In this document: one piece after another, positions 17,217 through 25,849 of the stretch | Layout of the letters: each line of letters starts with the position of its first letter | How positions within the stretch are numbered: the stretch's first letter is position 1 | DNA from: Bombiscardovia asteroides_K | GTDB taxonomy: Bacteria > Actinomycetota > Actinomycetes > Actinomycetales > Bifidobacteriaceae | Assembly (NCBI RefSeq): GCF_048001765.1 | Contig: NZ_CP181447.1 | Location: forward strand, 2,046,001-2,110,000 | Reading direction: 5' to 3' | DNA length: 64,000 nt | Notes under the pieces: model-generated | What the model was told of the DNA's origin: nothing | The model's input: the letters and a program-made list of their open reading frames with translations, nothing else | Database searches by the model: none | Made by a program: the position numbers and the translations under genes

Positions 17217-17953
17217 CAGATGCCCGCTTTCGGCACAGGAACCTTGTCGGCTGCGGCTATGCGACCGTCGCACAGATGCACCAGAGTGTTGCAGCGGGAG
17301 GCAACTTCCGGACTGTGGGTGACCATAATCACTGCATGGCCCTGTCGATCGGCGAAGGCAGCGAGCTCATTGACGGCCACATCACCAGTCTCCTGGTCAA
17401 GGGCACCGGTAGGCTCATCGGCAAAGATGATATCGGGTTCCGAAATCAGCGCGCGGGCCAGGGCAACCCGCTGCTGCTCGCCGCCTGACAGGAGGGTCAC
17501 ATTGGTCTTGAGTAGCCCCCTGATGCCCAGTCTGTCCAGCAGCTTGAACGCCTGATCCTCCGGCCAGCGAGTCTTGCGCAGAATGAAGGGCAGTTTGAGG
17601 TTGTCCTCCACGCTCATCGAAGGCACCAGATTATAGGACTGGAAAACGAAACCCAGGTGCGCACGGCGGAACCGTGCCGACGCCGCAGGCCCCTTGGCAG
17701 AGATGCACTGACCCAGGACTCCCACTTGGCCCGAGCTGACGGGTTCGAGACCTGCCAGACAGTAGAGCAGGGTTGACTTGCCGCTACCCGATGGCCCTAC
17801 AATTCCGGTCATGGCTCTCCAGGAGGCGGTGAATTCCACATTGTCCAGGAGAGTTAAGGTCTCCCCCTTCCTAGGCGATACCTGCTTGCACAGGCCGGAT
17901 GCATGGATAGCGAAGGGCTCGCTCAGGTCGGGAGGATTGGCGGTACACTTCAT
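17216..17953 (-). CDS. ABC transporter ATP-binding protein (LolD/MacB type)
   Basis: Partner of the FtsX-like permease. It has Walker A GPSGSGKSTLLYCLAG, Q-loop FVFQSYNLVPSMSVEDN, signature LLSGGEQQRVALARAL, Walker B IIFADEPTGALD and switch VTHSPEVA. The ATG at 17953 is preferred to a TTG 21 bp upstream. This is the first gene of a leftward five-gene run (ATPase, permease, kinase, regulator, acetyltransferase). Confidence 0.92.
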   Translation of the reverse strand: MKCTANPPDLSEPFAIHASGLCKQVSPRKGETLTLLDNVEFTASWRAMTGIVGPSGSGKSTLLYCLAGLEPVSSGQVGVLGQCISAKGPAASARFRRAHLGFVFQSYNLVPSMSVEDNLKLPFILRKTRWPEDQAFKLLDRLGIRGLLKTNVTLLSGGEQQRVALARALISEPDIIFADEPTGALDQETGDVAVNELAAFADRQGHAVIMVTHSPEVASRCNTLVHLCDGRIAAADKVPVPKAGI

Positions 17954-18453
17954 GGCAGTATCCAGTGCTCGCAAACGGGTGAACGCCAGTATGAGCCTGT
18001 GATGCTCTGTACGTGCGGCGATGCATATTGAGCCGGTTCTTTCATCGGAACTCCCTCCCTCAGCGAACTTGCAAGGGCAAGAGATCGCCTCGCAGGGATG
18101 ATTCTTTCAATCCGAGTATGGGTAATCAACGTCAATCGCCACTTCGCCATCTGCAGATGGCAGAACAAGGACCAGCCAACGCCCAACGGGGAGGAATGCC
18201 TCTCTACAGCCTTGGCAGAAGCTTTGGCACACAGGCTCGTTTATTGTCCCGGCACGGATTCCGTCGCACAAGTTCCGTCCCTGCCACCACCCGCCCTCCA
18301 CGCATCTCAACAACCTGCCTAAGCGGGCGGAAGGATAACGTTTCATGCTGAGATTCTTCATCGAGCTGTACAGGTTTTCAGTGATGCTTCCCCTGAGAAC
18401 CGGCTTGCCGCGAACTGGAAAAATCCAAAACAAACATGTAGTGTTGAGATGTT
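17954..18453. other. Intergenic region upstream of ABC module
   Basis: 500 bp between the ABC operon and tRNA-Lys with no convincing gene on either strand. It is expected to contain the leftward operon promoter and the tRNA promoter. Confidence 0.4.
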
Positions 18454-18526
18454 GCCCCTCTGGCTCAATGGTTAGAGCAGCGTCCTTTTAAGTCGTGGGT
18501 TGTGGGTTCGAATCCCACGGGGGGCA
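18454..18526 (+). tRNA. tRNA-Lys (anticodon UUU)
   Basis: A 73-nt cloverleaf. The acceptor 5' GCCCCTC pairs with 3' GGGGGGC, and the D-arm is GGCTCAATGGTTAGAGC. The anticodon loop CTTTTAA has TTT at positions 34-36, and the T-arm is GTGGGTTCGAATCCCAC. The anticodon stem has one T-T mismatch. No CCA is encoded (GCAC then TTT follows). The 3' half is the probable attachment site of the island to its right. Confidence 0.93.
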
Positions 18527-18530
18527 CTTT
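18488..18530 (+). other. attL-like site: 3' half of tRNA-Lys
   Basis: These 43 bp, from the anticodon loop to just past the tRNA, match 37545-37587 at 35 of 43 positions in the same orientation. They bracket 19 kb with an integrase fossil at the far end. This is inferred to be the ancestral insertion site. Confidence 0.55.
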
Positions 18531-18605
18531 TTCTGCTGGTTTGCTTTTGGTGGCTCAGCGATGGGCAGGAACTAGCAGCACAAGCACGGTTCAGAGCTCT
18601 TCTCG
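18524..18605 (+). repeat. 82-bp direct repeat, copy 1
   Basis: Starts with the last bases of the tRNA region (GCACTTTTTCTGC) and matches 32807-32888 with three mismatches. It marks the start of a partial duplication of the exporter locus found at 33 kb. Confidence 0.85.
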
Positions 18606-18614
18606 GGGGCAGAC

Positions 18615-18925
18615 TCCGTGAAATAATAGAAGCTCTGTTCCGTGACCAGCAAGATAATCCCGAGCGTTATAAAGATCCTGGAATTTTGACAGCACGATAT
18701 TTGATAGATGCTGGGATTGTAGATAAAACATATACAGCGGCAAAATTCAACGAGTCAGCTCAAATTCTGCAGACTCATAATGATAATGATCAACGCACTC
18801 TTCAAGAAATTTTCGGCTTCCCTGTAACAGGCAAGCAAGTATTCCAGGCGCGGTATTTGTCTTCCTTTGGAAAAGTGGGGGGATGTGAGTCCATTACCAT
18901 AAGTGATGGGGCCGATAATTCATGA
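18615..18925 (+). pseudogene. 3' fragment of lipoprotein gene (copy of 33109-33864)
   Basis: About 100 codons matching the C-terminal part of the lipoprotein at 33109-33864 (shared FRDQQDNPERYKD, TYTAAKFNESAQILQT, TLQEIFGFPV). The signal peptide and first half are deleted, and the fragment is fused directly to the 82-bp repeat. It cannot encode an exported protein. Confidence 0.85.
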
Positions 18926-19017
18926 AAAATCTTCCACATTTCAAAAAATCACGTGGTAGGCTCACCTCTGCGCTCATATTGTTATCTGCTGTCATTGTTC
19001 TAATAGTAAGGCGTTGA
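18922..19017 (+). pseudogene. 5' fragment of exporter adaptor gene (copy of 33861-34931)
   Basis: Begins MKNLPHFKKSRGRLTSALIL, overlapping the previous fragment by 4 bp exactly as in the intact locus. It diverges after about 28 codons and stops at the TGA at 19015. Beyond about 19005 the sequence switches abruptly to a relaxase fossil, so this is a recombination junction. Confidence 0.85.
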
Positions 19018-19380
19018 CGGCGATCGCATTGTCGGGTCTAGTCGTGGACGTGTTGGTCGGCCCCGCCGATGCAAGGAAGACTACGTCCATGAACGCGCTG
19101 CGCCGCTCATGGGAGACATAGCACAGCAGAGGCTCAGGGCCGGCTCAACCCCTCAGCGATCGCGGCGCAGGTGCTCACCGAACGGCAAACCCTCATCGAG
19201 CAATGCGCCGCCACGCTCCTGACAAGGCCATCGCAAATCGTGAGCCTTGGACTACCCAACTCGGCCCCAAACCCACCGAGTTAAAACGGCAGGCAACATG
19301 GCTCAAAGTTGTACGTACCATCGTCGCCTACCGCCATCGCTACCACATCACCGACAGCCAGCCCCCCCCCCCCCCCCGGG
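19008..19380 (+). pseudogene. MobF/TrwC-type relaxase-helicase remnant
   Basis: Scraps of the helicase part and C-terminus of a conjugative relaxase. They read ALTAIALSGLVVDVLVGPAD then RKTTSMNALRRSWE (a decayed Walker A: GPADARKTT where GPAGTGKTT is expected), then LTERQTLIEQCAATLL, then REPWTTQLGPKPTELKRQ and RTIVAYRHRYHITD, the usual relaxase tail. Frames change between the parts and most of the protein is missing. A 16-C tract (19362-19377) interrupts the end. It indicates that the island once carried, or recombined with, a conjugative element. Confidence 0.65.
19362..19377 (+). repeat. Poly-C tract, 16 C
   Basis: An uninterrupted run of 16 C within the relaxase fossil; the longest of three such tracts in the window (also 36845-36855 and 47284-47295). 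The following 440 bp to the SIR2 gene hold nothing recognisable apart from that gene's promoter region. Confidence 0.9.
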
Positions 19381-19818
19381 CCAGAGTCAAAAGACGCGGC
19401 CATAAAGCAAAAGATCAATGCAGCGCGCATACGAACAGCGCTGGATACAACACGAAGCAATGCGCAGGTTATAAATCCCATTCCGCATATTCTTAGGGAT
19501 ACCCGGACTATGACGCGCAAAGGCAGAAACCTGTGATGGAAAGACGGGCATTAACTGATATTTAAAACCCCAAAACACAGGTCAACGAGAACCGTTAGAC
19601 CTGTTGCGAACACTCGGCTGTCTAAGTATGGCACCTAAGTTCCAGAATCGAGAAGGTCAATGGCAACTTGGCAAGCAGCTAAGAAAGAAGCAGCGCGTTT
19701 CTCGACTTCGAACATTGGCTACTTTTATCCCACTTGCGCCTCTACCTTCAGCATCTGATATCGACGTAAAATAACCGTATTGCGGAGTTTTAAAACCGTG
19801 CATGCGAGAGAAGGGCAG

Positions 19819-20925
19819 ATGTCTGACAATAATACATCCAACGATGGTGAGTATCCCGCCCCGCACCTGGATATCCGACAGCTACGAAAGCTATGTTATA
19901 GCAAACGACTGAACTTCCTTCTTGGAGCAGGGGCGTCACAACCAGCCATACCAACCTTGACAGATGGGCAGAAGCCAAAAGAACTTATCGACCAAATACG
20001 CCAAGTCTCTTCTGATCTTGCCGCCGGGTCGGTCTCGGCTGGTAAGGAAATGGACACTCTAGGGGCATACGTCGGGTTCATATCAATGATCATTTCCATT
20101 CTCAGTATGTCCAATTCGAGGGCTGTGCCGAGATCCGCGAACATCTTTACTACGAACTACGACCTTTTCATTGAAGCTGCCATGGACCAAGTTATGCAGG
20201 AGAACTATGGTGTCATTTTCAACGACGGCGCGAACGGCTACTTTAGGCGTTACATCAACACTTTCAACTACGACCGATCCACGGCACTCAGGGGTCAGTT
20301 CGACAATTACAATCATGAAACCCCGACGATTAGACTCATCAAACCACATGGATCCATTAATTGGGGACAATCCAAAGCAGACAAAGATCAAGAGCTCATT
20401 GAGGTGCTCAGCCAGCCCGTAGAAAATCCTTTTCTTGTTCTGCCTGATGCAAATGAGTCGGAGCATACGATGGAGAGCCGCCACTTCTTCGAGATGCTTC
20501 GGTTGTTCAACATTGAATTGGATAAACCGCAGTCGATACTGTTCGTCATAGGCTTCTCCTTCCAAGACAAGCACATCAAGGGCATGATGCAGAGAGCTTT
20601 GCAAAATCCTGGGCTTCAGGTGTGCATCTTCGCCTACTCTGACGAGACATCTAAACCGGACACTGGCAATGCGAGAGAAGACATCATGCACAATCTCGGA
20701 ACGATATCGAATCCGAACCTGTTGATTCTCTCACCTAAAGACGTGGCCAATTGTGTGATCAATCTTGGAAAGCATGATCCACCTCACGCAGACTCCAAGG
20801 CTACAGAAAACAAGTCGGATAGCATACGACTAAACCTAAAGACCGTGACAAGACTGCTCATGCCCAACAATGCCGACAGCTTTCCCATACTGGCACAAGC
20901 AGACAGTGGGATAGGGAGCAAATAG
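19819..20925 (+). CDS. SIR2-like domain protein of a SIR2-HerA defence pair
   Basis: A 368-aa SIR2_2-type protein. The NAD-binding LLGAGASQPAIPTL lies near residue 34, FTTNYDLFIEAAM near 110, and the catalytic-type His is in LIKPHGSINWG near 175. The C-terminal part, SILFVIGFSFQDKHIKGM, matches the family's GYSF.D.HI element. The ATG at 19819 with AAGGG upstream is chosen over a TTG 39 bp earlier. The HerA gene starts 2 bp after the stop. Such pairs are known anti-phage systems in which the SIR2 subunit degrades NAD+ (or acts as a nuclease) within a SIR2-HerA assembly. Family assignment is firm; activity is inferred. Confidence 0.85.
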   Translation: MSDNNTSNDGEYPAPHLDIRQLRKLCYSKRLNFLLGAGASQPAIPTLTDGQKPKELIDQIRQVSSDLAAGSVSAGKEMDTLGAYVGFISMIISILSMSNSRAVPRSANIFTTNYDLFIEAAMDQVMQENYGVIFNDGANGYFRRYINTFNYDRSTALRGQFDNYNHETPTIRLIKPHGSINWGQSKADKDQELIEVLSQPVENPFLVLPDANESEHTMESRHFFEMLRLFNIELDKPQSILFVIGFSFQDKHIKGMMQRALQNPGLQVCIFAYSDETSKPDTGNAREDIMHNLGTISNPNLLILSPKDVANCVINLGKHDPPHADSKATENKSDSIRLNLKTVTRLLMPNNADSFPILAQADSGIGSK

Positions 20926-20927
20926 AT

Positions 20928-22859
20928 ATGGGCGAGGCGAACTATGTCATTGGTGTTGTCATATCTGTTGACGGAGACCAGACACTGATAGGCACGTATG
21001 ATCTCATCAATGACGATGAGATCATCCACAACGGTCAAATCCTCTACGGACCGCGACTCGGAGCGTACGTCACGGTCAGGCAGAACGACGTCAAACTCAT
21101 TGCGAAGATCACTTCGGAAAAGGTCATTGATCAGCAGAACACCATCAGAAGCAACGAATTCGACAATAGGTACAGCAAGAACTCCATCAATCGTCTCATC
21201 AGCGTCAAAATGCTTGGAGCGATCGAGGATAATCAATTCATCGTCACCAGCTCATACGCCCCGATGGTAGGCAACGAAGCCTACATCACCACCCAGGCGG
21301 AGCTGTCCGCGATCTATGCCACCGGACGAAACACAGACAGCATCCCCATCGGCACAGCCTTGCTCGAACGCTCCACAGTACTTATCCCCATCAACGCGTT
21401 CTTCGCCGGACATATCGGCATATTCGGCAACACCGGCAGCGGCAAATCAAATACTCTGCACGCGCTCTACTACAAGCTGCTGCACAGCAAATATCGTGAA
21501 GGCATTCTGAAAAAGAGCAGGTTCACCGTCATCGATTTCAACGGCGAATACCGGAGCGAAGGCATCTTCGGATTCCCTGAGGATCGCATAGAACGCTACA
21601 ACGTGGACACGCGATCACAAAAAGGAATGGCCAAGAAGGTCAAAGTCTCCGAGGATTACATCATCAACCCAGATGTACTTATCATGCTGTTCGAAGCGAA
21701 ACCAGGAGTGCAAGCGCCTTTTATTAGACGATCTCTGAACGTGTTCGAAGAAGTGAAGGAACCAGAGCCCTTCATGAAACTTTGTATGGGACTGCTGCAA
21801 AAGATAATCTTAACGGGCAACGCTACCAATGATGATGCACTAGGTGATTGGGTGGAAGTCACAGAAAACTGTTGCGGTGCCGACTGCCTTTCCCAGCTCA
21901 GAGAATTGAGACACTACACTAACGGCAGCTCAACAATACAAGATTCCTCTGGCTCCAGTATATGGTTCAACCCCCAAGATCAGACAATCAGCGACGAAGG
22001 CAAGAAGCGACTGGGCTGGGAGGGGATAAGCTCTGCTATTCAAAACAAATATAAAAGCTTGAGCATTCTTGATAAATTGCACATGTTCTTCCGCTACCAG
22101 AGAGTGTATTCGACTGCTTGGAATGGCACCGATCCACAATATTTGGGTCCTATGTTTTCACGGATCAAGACCAGACTTGAATCATTGAATAAAGTAGTTG
22201 ACATTGTTCCAGCCGCTCAGATGGGGAACGCGTACCGAAGTGGGAAGTCTTTGACGATCTATTCCTTTGTCCATGCAAATCAAGAGATCAAGCGCATCCT
22301 CCCCATGCTGATCGCGAACATGATTTATGACGAACAAAAAAAGGAACAGTCAGACACCGGGTCGATCACCAGAACATCGCATCTCATTATCGATGAGGCA
22401 CACAACATACTTAGTGACATCCAACGTGATGATGGCGACAACTGGCAGAACCACCGATTGGATTCCTTCGAGGAAATCATCAAAGAAGGCCGAAAATTCG
22501 GCTTCTACCTCACTATCGCATCACAGCGCCCAGCTGACATATCATCAACCATTCTTTCCCAAATACATAACTACATCATCCATCGACTGGTCAATGACAG
22601 AGATTTAAGGTCGCTGGAAAATACCATGCCGACGCTCGATCACTCCTCCCTCATGACCATTCCCTCATTGGGAAAAGGCCAAGCCGTGCTGACCGGAACA
22701 GCATTCCCAGTACCGCGCTTCACCCAAGTTGACAGAAATAGAGAAGTAGCCCCGGCAAGCGATGATGCCGAGCTTACACAGTTATGGCAAATACATGAAG
22801 ACAGTGACAGGTCAGATCCAACAGATTCGATGTCAAGAATATCTCTCGACGCTGTCTAG
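20928..22859 (+). CDS. HerA-family hexameric ATPase
   Basis: A 643-aa HerA/FtsK-like P-loop ATPase. An N-terminal beta-rich HAS-barrel-like region (about 1-100) is followed by Walker A IFGNTGSGKSNTLHALYYKLL (GNTGSGKS at 167-174), DFNGEYRSEG, Walker B HLIIDEAHNIL near residue 488, EGRKFGFYLTIASQRPADIS and the closing LGKGQAVLTGTAFPVP, all canonical for HerA. It forms one transcription unit with the SIR2 gene (2-bp gap), which together match the known SIR2-HerA architecture. The downstream 377-aa gene may be a third member. Confidence 0.9.
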   Translation: MGEANYVIGVVISVDGDQTLIGTYDLINDDEIIHNGQILYGPRLGAYVTVRQNDVKLIAKITSEKVIDQQNTIRSNEFDNRYSKNSINRLISVKMLGAIEDNQFIVTSSYAPMVGNEAYITTQAELSAIYATGRNTDSIPIGTALLERSTVLIPINAFFAGHIGIFGNTGSGKSNTLHALYYKLLHSKYREGILKKSRFTVIDFNGEYRSEGIFGFPEDRIERYNVDTRSQKGMAKKVKVSEDYIINPDVLIMLFEAKPGVQAPFIRRSLNVFEEVKEPEPFMKLCMGLLQKIILTGNATNDDALGDWVEVTENCCGADCLSQLRELRHYTNGSSTIQDSSGSSIWFNPQDQTISDEGKKRLGWEGISSAIQNKYKSLSILDKLHMFFRYQRVYSTAWNGTDPQYLGPMFSRIKTRLESLNKVVDIVPAAQMGNAYRSGKSLTIYSFVHANQEIKRILPMLIANMIYDEQKKEQSDTGSITRTSHLIIDEAHNILSDIQRDDGDNWQNHRLDSFEEIIKEGRKFGFYLTIASQRPADISSTILSQIHNYIIHRLVNDRDLRSLENTMPTLDHSSLMTIPSLGKGQAVLTGTAFPVPRFTQVDRNREVAPASDDAELTQLWQIHEDSDRSDPTDSMSRISLDAV

Positions 22860-23093
22860 ATTCCTGAATCAGGTAGTACTGTTGCCAGATTTCGCGAACA
22901 TACAGAGTCAGCAATGGATGGCGAGTCCACTAAGGATTAAAGCAGCAATTCCTCCATTTCAGGCTACAGAAATGCCAGCTGTATAATCCCCTAAAAGCCA
23001 TATCATGCCTCGCGCTCTAGACGCGCAACTCCACAATGTCTCTTAGGTATCTAATGTCCCCAAGTCCGTGTGGCTGAACCATAGAATGAGAAC

Positions 23094-24227
23094 ATGACAC
23101 AGCAACGCAGTGGTTCACTTGGTAAAAAAGATGTTGAGCAAAACCATTTTCAACAGGCTCTCAACCTTCTTGACAGGTCAAGTGCCTACGGACATGCGAT
23201 GGTGGATCGTATCTTCGGCCCGATCGTAGCCGCTGAAGAAAGTCCCGATTTCATCCTCGAGATGCCTTCTCGACCGAATACTCTCATTGGTGTCGAACAT
23301 CTCCACACTGATCCGAGCGGTCACTTATACACTAACCCGCGCAGACCCAATAAAAAGCCAACCTATCAGTCAGAGCTCAAACGGATCAAAAGCAGCCAAG
23401 ATACCCTCCAGCAAGAGGGCAAGCACATCGACTGGAATGATGAGAAACAAGAATCCAGAGTCGTCAAGAAGCTGAGCGAACTACTCACAGATGATGCGCG
23501 AATGCTTTCCGAATCGGATACATCCAGCCAAATACAGGACCTAGAATTTACTCTGAAACATCACCTGCAGAAAGCCGACTCTTACCGTAAAACCGTTACC
23601 GAGTATGGCAGAGGCATGACGCCGAAACATGAATATGGCGGTCTCGCCGTCTACATTGACATGCAGTGTGACTACTCCTACCTCACCATCAACAAACCAG
23701 GCAAGCCGCCTCGCAAATGCCGACAGGGAGAACTCCCCGTGTTCCCCGAAGTCGTTCAGATGATACGTGAATCAGCCGAAAGCCATGTGAGATGGATCCT
23801 CATCAGTGCGTCAACAATGATCACTGACGAAATGACCAGTGCCCTGCTCTTCGACACTACGGATATTGAAACAAGCATGCGTCAGCAAGAGCTCGAAGTG
23901 TGTCTACGTTTCACCTGCCAGACGCATAAGCCATTCGACGATCAACGACCATTCGTGCACACACATGACATAAATGACGACAAAAGTATTCACTTCACCC
24001 TCAACAAACAGCAGCGTGCCGGTACAAAGCGTCAACTGCAGCGCCTCGCCAAAGAGGAAGTATGCAAAGCCATTGGCGCACTAGAGCACAATCAGACTTT
24101 CGTTACTTCACCGGCCGTACAACTCATGCTCAACATTTATGGTGATTACCTCCTGAAATACAAGCAACCGGGAGTTCCACTCAATCCGGGCGTGATGGAC
24201 AGACTGCTAAGACTCGACAAACGGTGA
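23094..24227 (+). CDS. Unrecognised 377-aa protein downstream of SIR2-HerA
   Basis: A soluble protein of no family I can name. N-terminal features are ILEMPSRPNTLIGVEHLHTD near residues 55-75; the paired acidic residues in a hydrophobic setting (E...VEHLHTD) followed by a basic segment (RRPNKKPTYQSELKRIK) resemble a PD-(D/E)XK-type nuclease core only loosely. A charged helical middle follows (residues 120-165), then a compact C-terminal half with YGGLAVYIDMQCDYSYL. It is 234 bp after herA on the same strand with its own weak ribosome site (GAATGAGAAC). It could be an accessory effector, an immunity factor or unrelated cargo. Confidence 0.6.
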   Translation: MTQQRSGSLGKKDVEQNHFQQALNLLDRSSAYGHAMVDRIFGPIVAAEESPDFILEMPSRPNTLIGVEHLHTDPSGHLYTNPRRPNKKPTYQSELKRIKSSQDTLQQEGKHIDWNDEKQESRVVKKLSELLTDDARMLSESDTSSQIQDLEFTLKHHLQKADSYRKTVTEYGRGMTPKHEYGGLAVYIDMQCDYSYLTINKPGKPPRKCRQGELPVFPEVVQMIRESAESHVRWILISASTMITDEMTSALLFDTTDIETSMRQQELEVCLRFTCQTHKPFDDQRPFVHTHDINDDKSIHFTLNKQQRAGTKRQLQRLAKEEVCKAIGALEHNQTFVTSPAVQLMLNIYGDYLLKYKQPGVPLNPGVMDRLLRLDKR

Positions 24228-24496
24228 ACGTTACGGCCACGCCCAGAAATCAAACAAGCCTGTTCAAAACAGAGAACAATTATGAAAAGAACCCGCAACA
24301 CCACAGCGAAAGCTAGCTTAGTCGACATCATGGGCCAATAAAACATAGCGGGAAATATGAGCTTCCTCAATATTCAGCAAACATGAATTCATCCCTCCTA
24401 GGCGAAGAGGATGTAGGACATAGTTAGTTTGAGCCACCGTTTGTCTAAAGTAATAACGAGTATCGGGCTAACGATCGCGTTCAAAGAGAGGTCATT

Positions 24497-25849
24497 GTGG
24501 CCGAAAAGAATCTACTTAACGAGAAACAGCTGGCTGTTTTGCGGTGGGTCGGTGAAGGGCGACCGAAAGGCGTGTATGAGCATGGGTTCGATCATCGGGT
24601 GACGGCGCGCGCATTGGATCGACGTGGGTTGCTATCCGTACAGGGGCATGGTAGGTCCTGGCGTGCGAGCCTTACTGATGAAGGACGTTACTACTTGGAG
24701 CATGGCGCATATCCGTCATCCGAAAATCCTGATGCTACCGAAGCGAAACTCGCTACATCCCTCCCTACCTCCGAGCCACCGTACAAGCCTGTTGATGATC
24801 TTCTTGATCGTCTTGAGTCTGCGGGCGGCGTGCTTCGTTTCGACGAACCAAGTGATGCGGAGCGAATCGGTTATGTTCGTGCCGTCAGACAGCTGCGTTT
24901 TTCAGGAGGTTTGGGTCCTCAACGCCGATTGAAAGTGACCGGGACTAGGCGAGGACCGTTGACCATTGAACTCATACGATCTTCAACGCAGGCAGAGATG
25001 CCGCCCCAGATTCCCGTGCCTGCTGAAGCTGATCGCAATCGACCCGAGATACAAGCGCTCATTGAGCACGCTTCGCATCTCATGGTTAATGAGACAACCC
25101 GTCCGCGAGCACTGGCACTCGTACAAGGCATTAGTGAAGAATGCGTTCGGCGTGGATGGACGCTGAGTGTGGACACGGATCCGAGCTTTCTCATCAGGGT
25201 TGGCCAAGATCACTATCGCTGCAAACTCAGTGAAGAGAGGGTGAAACGCGATGTCTACACGGATGAGGATATGGCTGAACGCAAGTATGAATGGCAACGA
25301 GTCAGCCCGACGCGCAAGGAAGTCTGGTCAGGCCGCCTCAAATTGGAGCTCGATCCCGGCTACAATTCCCGATCGTGGGCGGATCGCCAGCGATGGACTC
25401 TCGTCTCCAAACTTCCCGAGTTCTTCGACATCATCGAAGAATGGAGCCACGCCGCACAAGATAGACGAAAGAAACTTGAAGCCTATCATGCAAAGCAGGT
25501 GAAGGAATGGGAGGAAGCCATTCCCAAGGCCCGCGAGGCCTATTTACTCAAGCTCAATGCTGATCGTGCGAGGCAGCAAGCTGAGCAATGTGAGAACGCG
25601 GCACGGCTGCGCTCCTATAGTCAAGCGATCCGGCATCATGTTGAGGAATTCGATGAGCAAGCACAAGAACACGCGCTGGAGTGGGCGACGTGGATCAATG
25701 AACATGCAGATCATATCGATCCCCTCAACGACACATCCCAACTGACCATGAGTGAATGCAGCAAGTTAGGAGCAAAAGAACTGGATGCGTACATGCCTCA
25801 TGGATGGAGTGTTGAGAACCCTCCCGAACCACGCACCTGGTTACCGTGA
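24497..25849 (+). CDS. Unknown protein, N-terminal winged-helix-like, C-terminal coiled coil
   Basis: A 450-aa protein starting at GTG (24497) behind AGAGAGGTC. The N-terminus (LLNEKQLAVLRWVGEGRP then RALDRRGLLSVQGHGRSWRA then LTDEGRYYLEHG) reads like a winged-helix DNA-binding domain. A middle domain about 200 residues long follows, and the end is a charged helical segment (residues 330-410, rich in Ala/Gln/Glu/Arg). Related hypothetical proteins are common on actinobacterial islands. It converges on the next gene with a 9-bp overlap of the 3' ends. No function can be assigned. Confidence 0.55.
   Translation: MAEKNLLNEKQLAVLRWVGEGRPKGVYEHGFDHRVTARALDRRGLLSVQGHGRSWRASLTDEGRYYLEHGAYPSSENPDATEAKLATSLPTSEPPYKPVDDLLDRLESAGGVLRFDEPSDAERIGYVRAVRQLRFSGGLGPQRRLKVTGTRRGPLTIELIRSSTQAEMPPQIPVPAEADRNRPEIQALIEHASHLMVNETTRPRALALVQGISEECVRRGWTLSVDTDPSFLIRVGQDHYRCKLSEERVKRDVYTDEDMAERKYEWQRVSPTRKEVWSGRLKLELDPGYNSRSWADRQRWTLVSKLPEFFDIIEEWSHAAQDRRKKLEAYHAKQVKEWEEAIPKAREAYLLKLNADRARQQAEQCENAARLRSYSQAIRHHVEEFDEQAQEHALEWATWINEHADHIDPLNDTSQLTMSECSKLGAKELDAYMPHGWSVENPPEPRTWLP

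Noticed and set aside
18107..18433. A 108-codon leftward frame upstream of the ABC operon
   Set aside because: No ribosome site, no recognisable domain, and it overlaps the expected promoter region.
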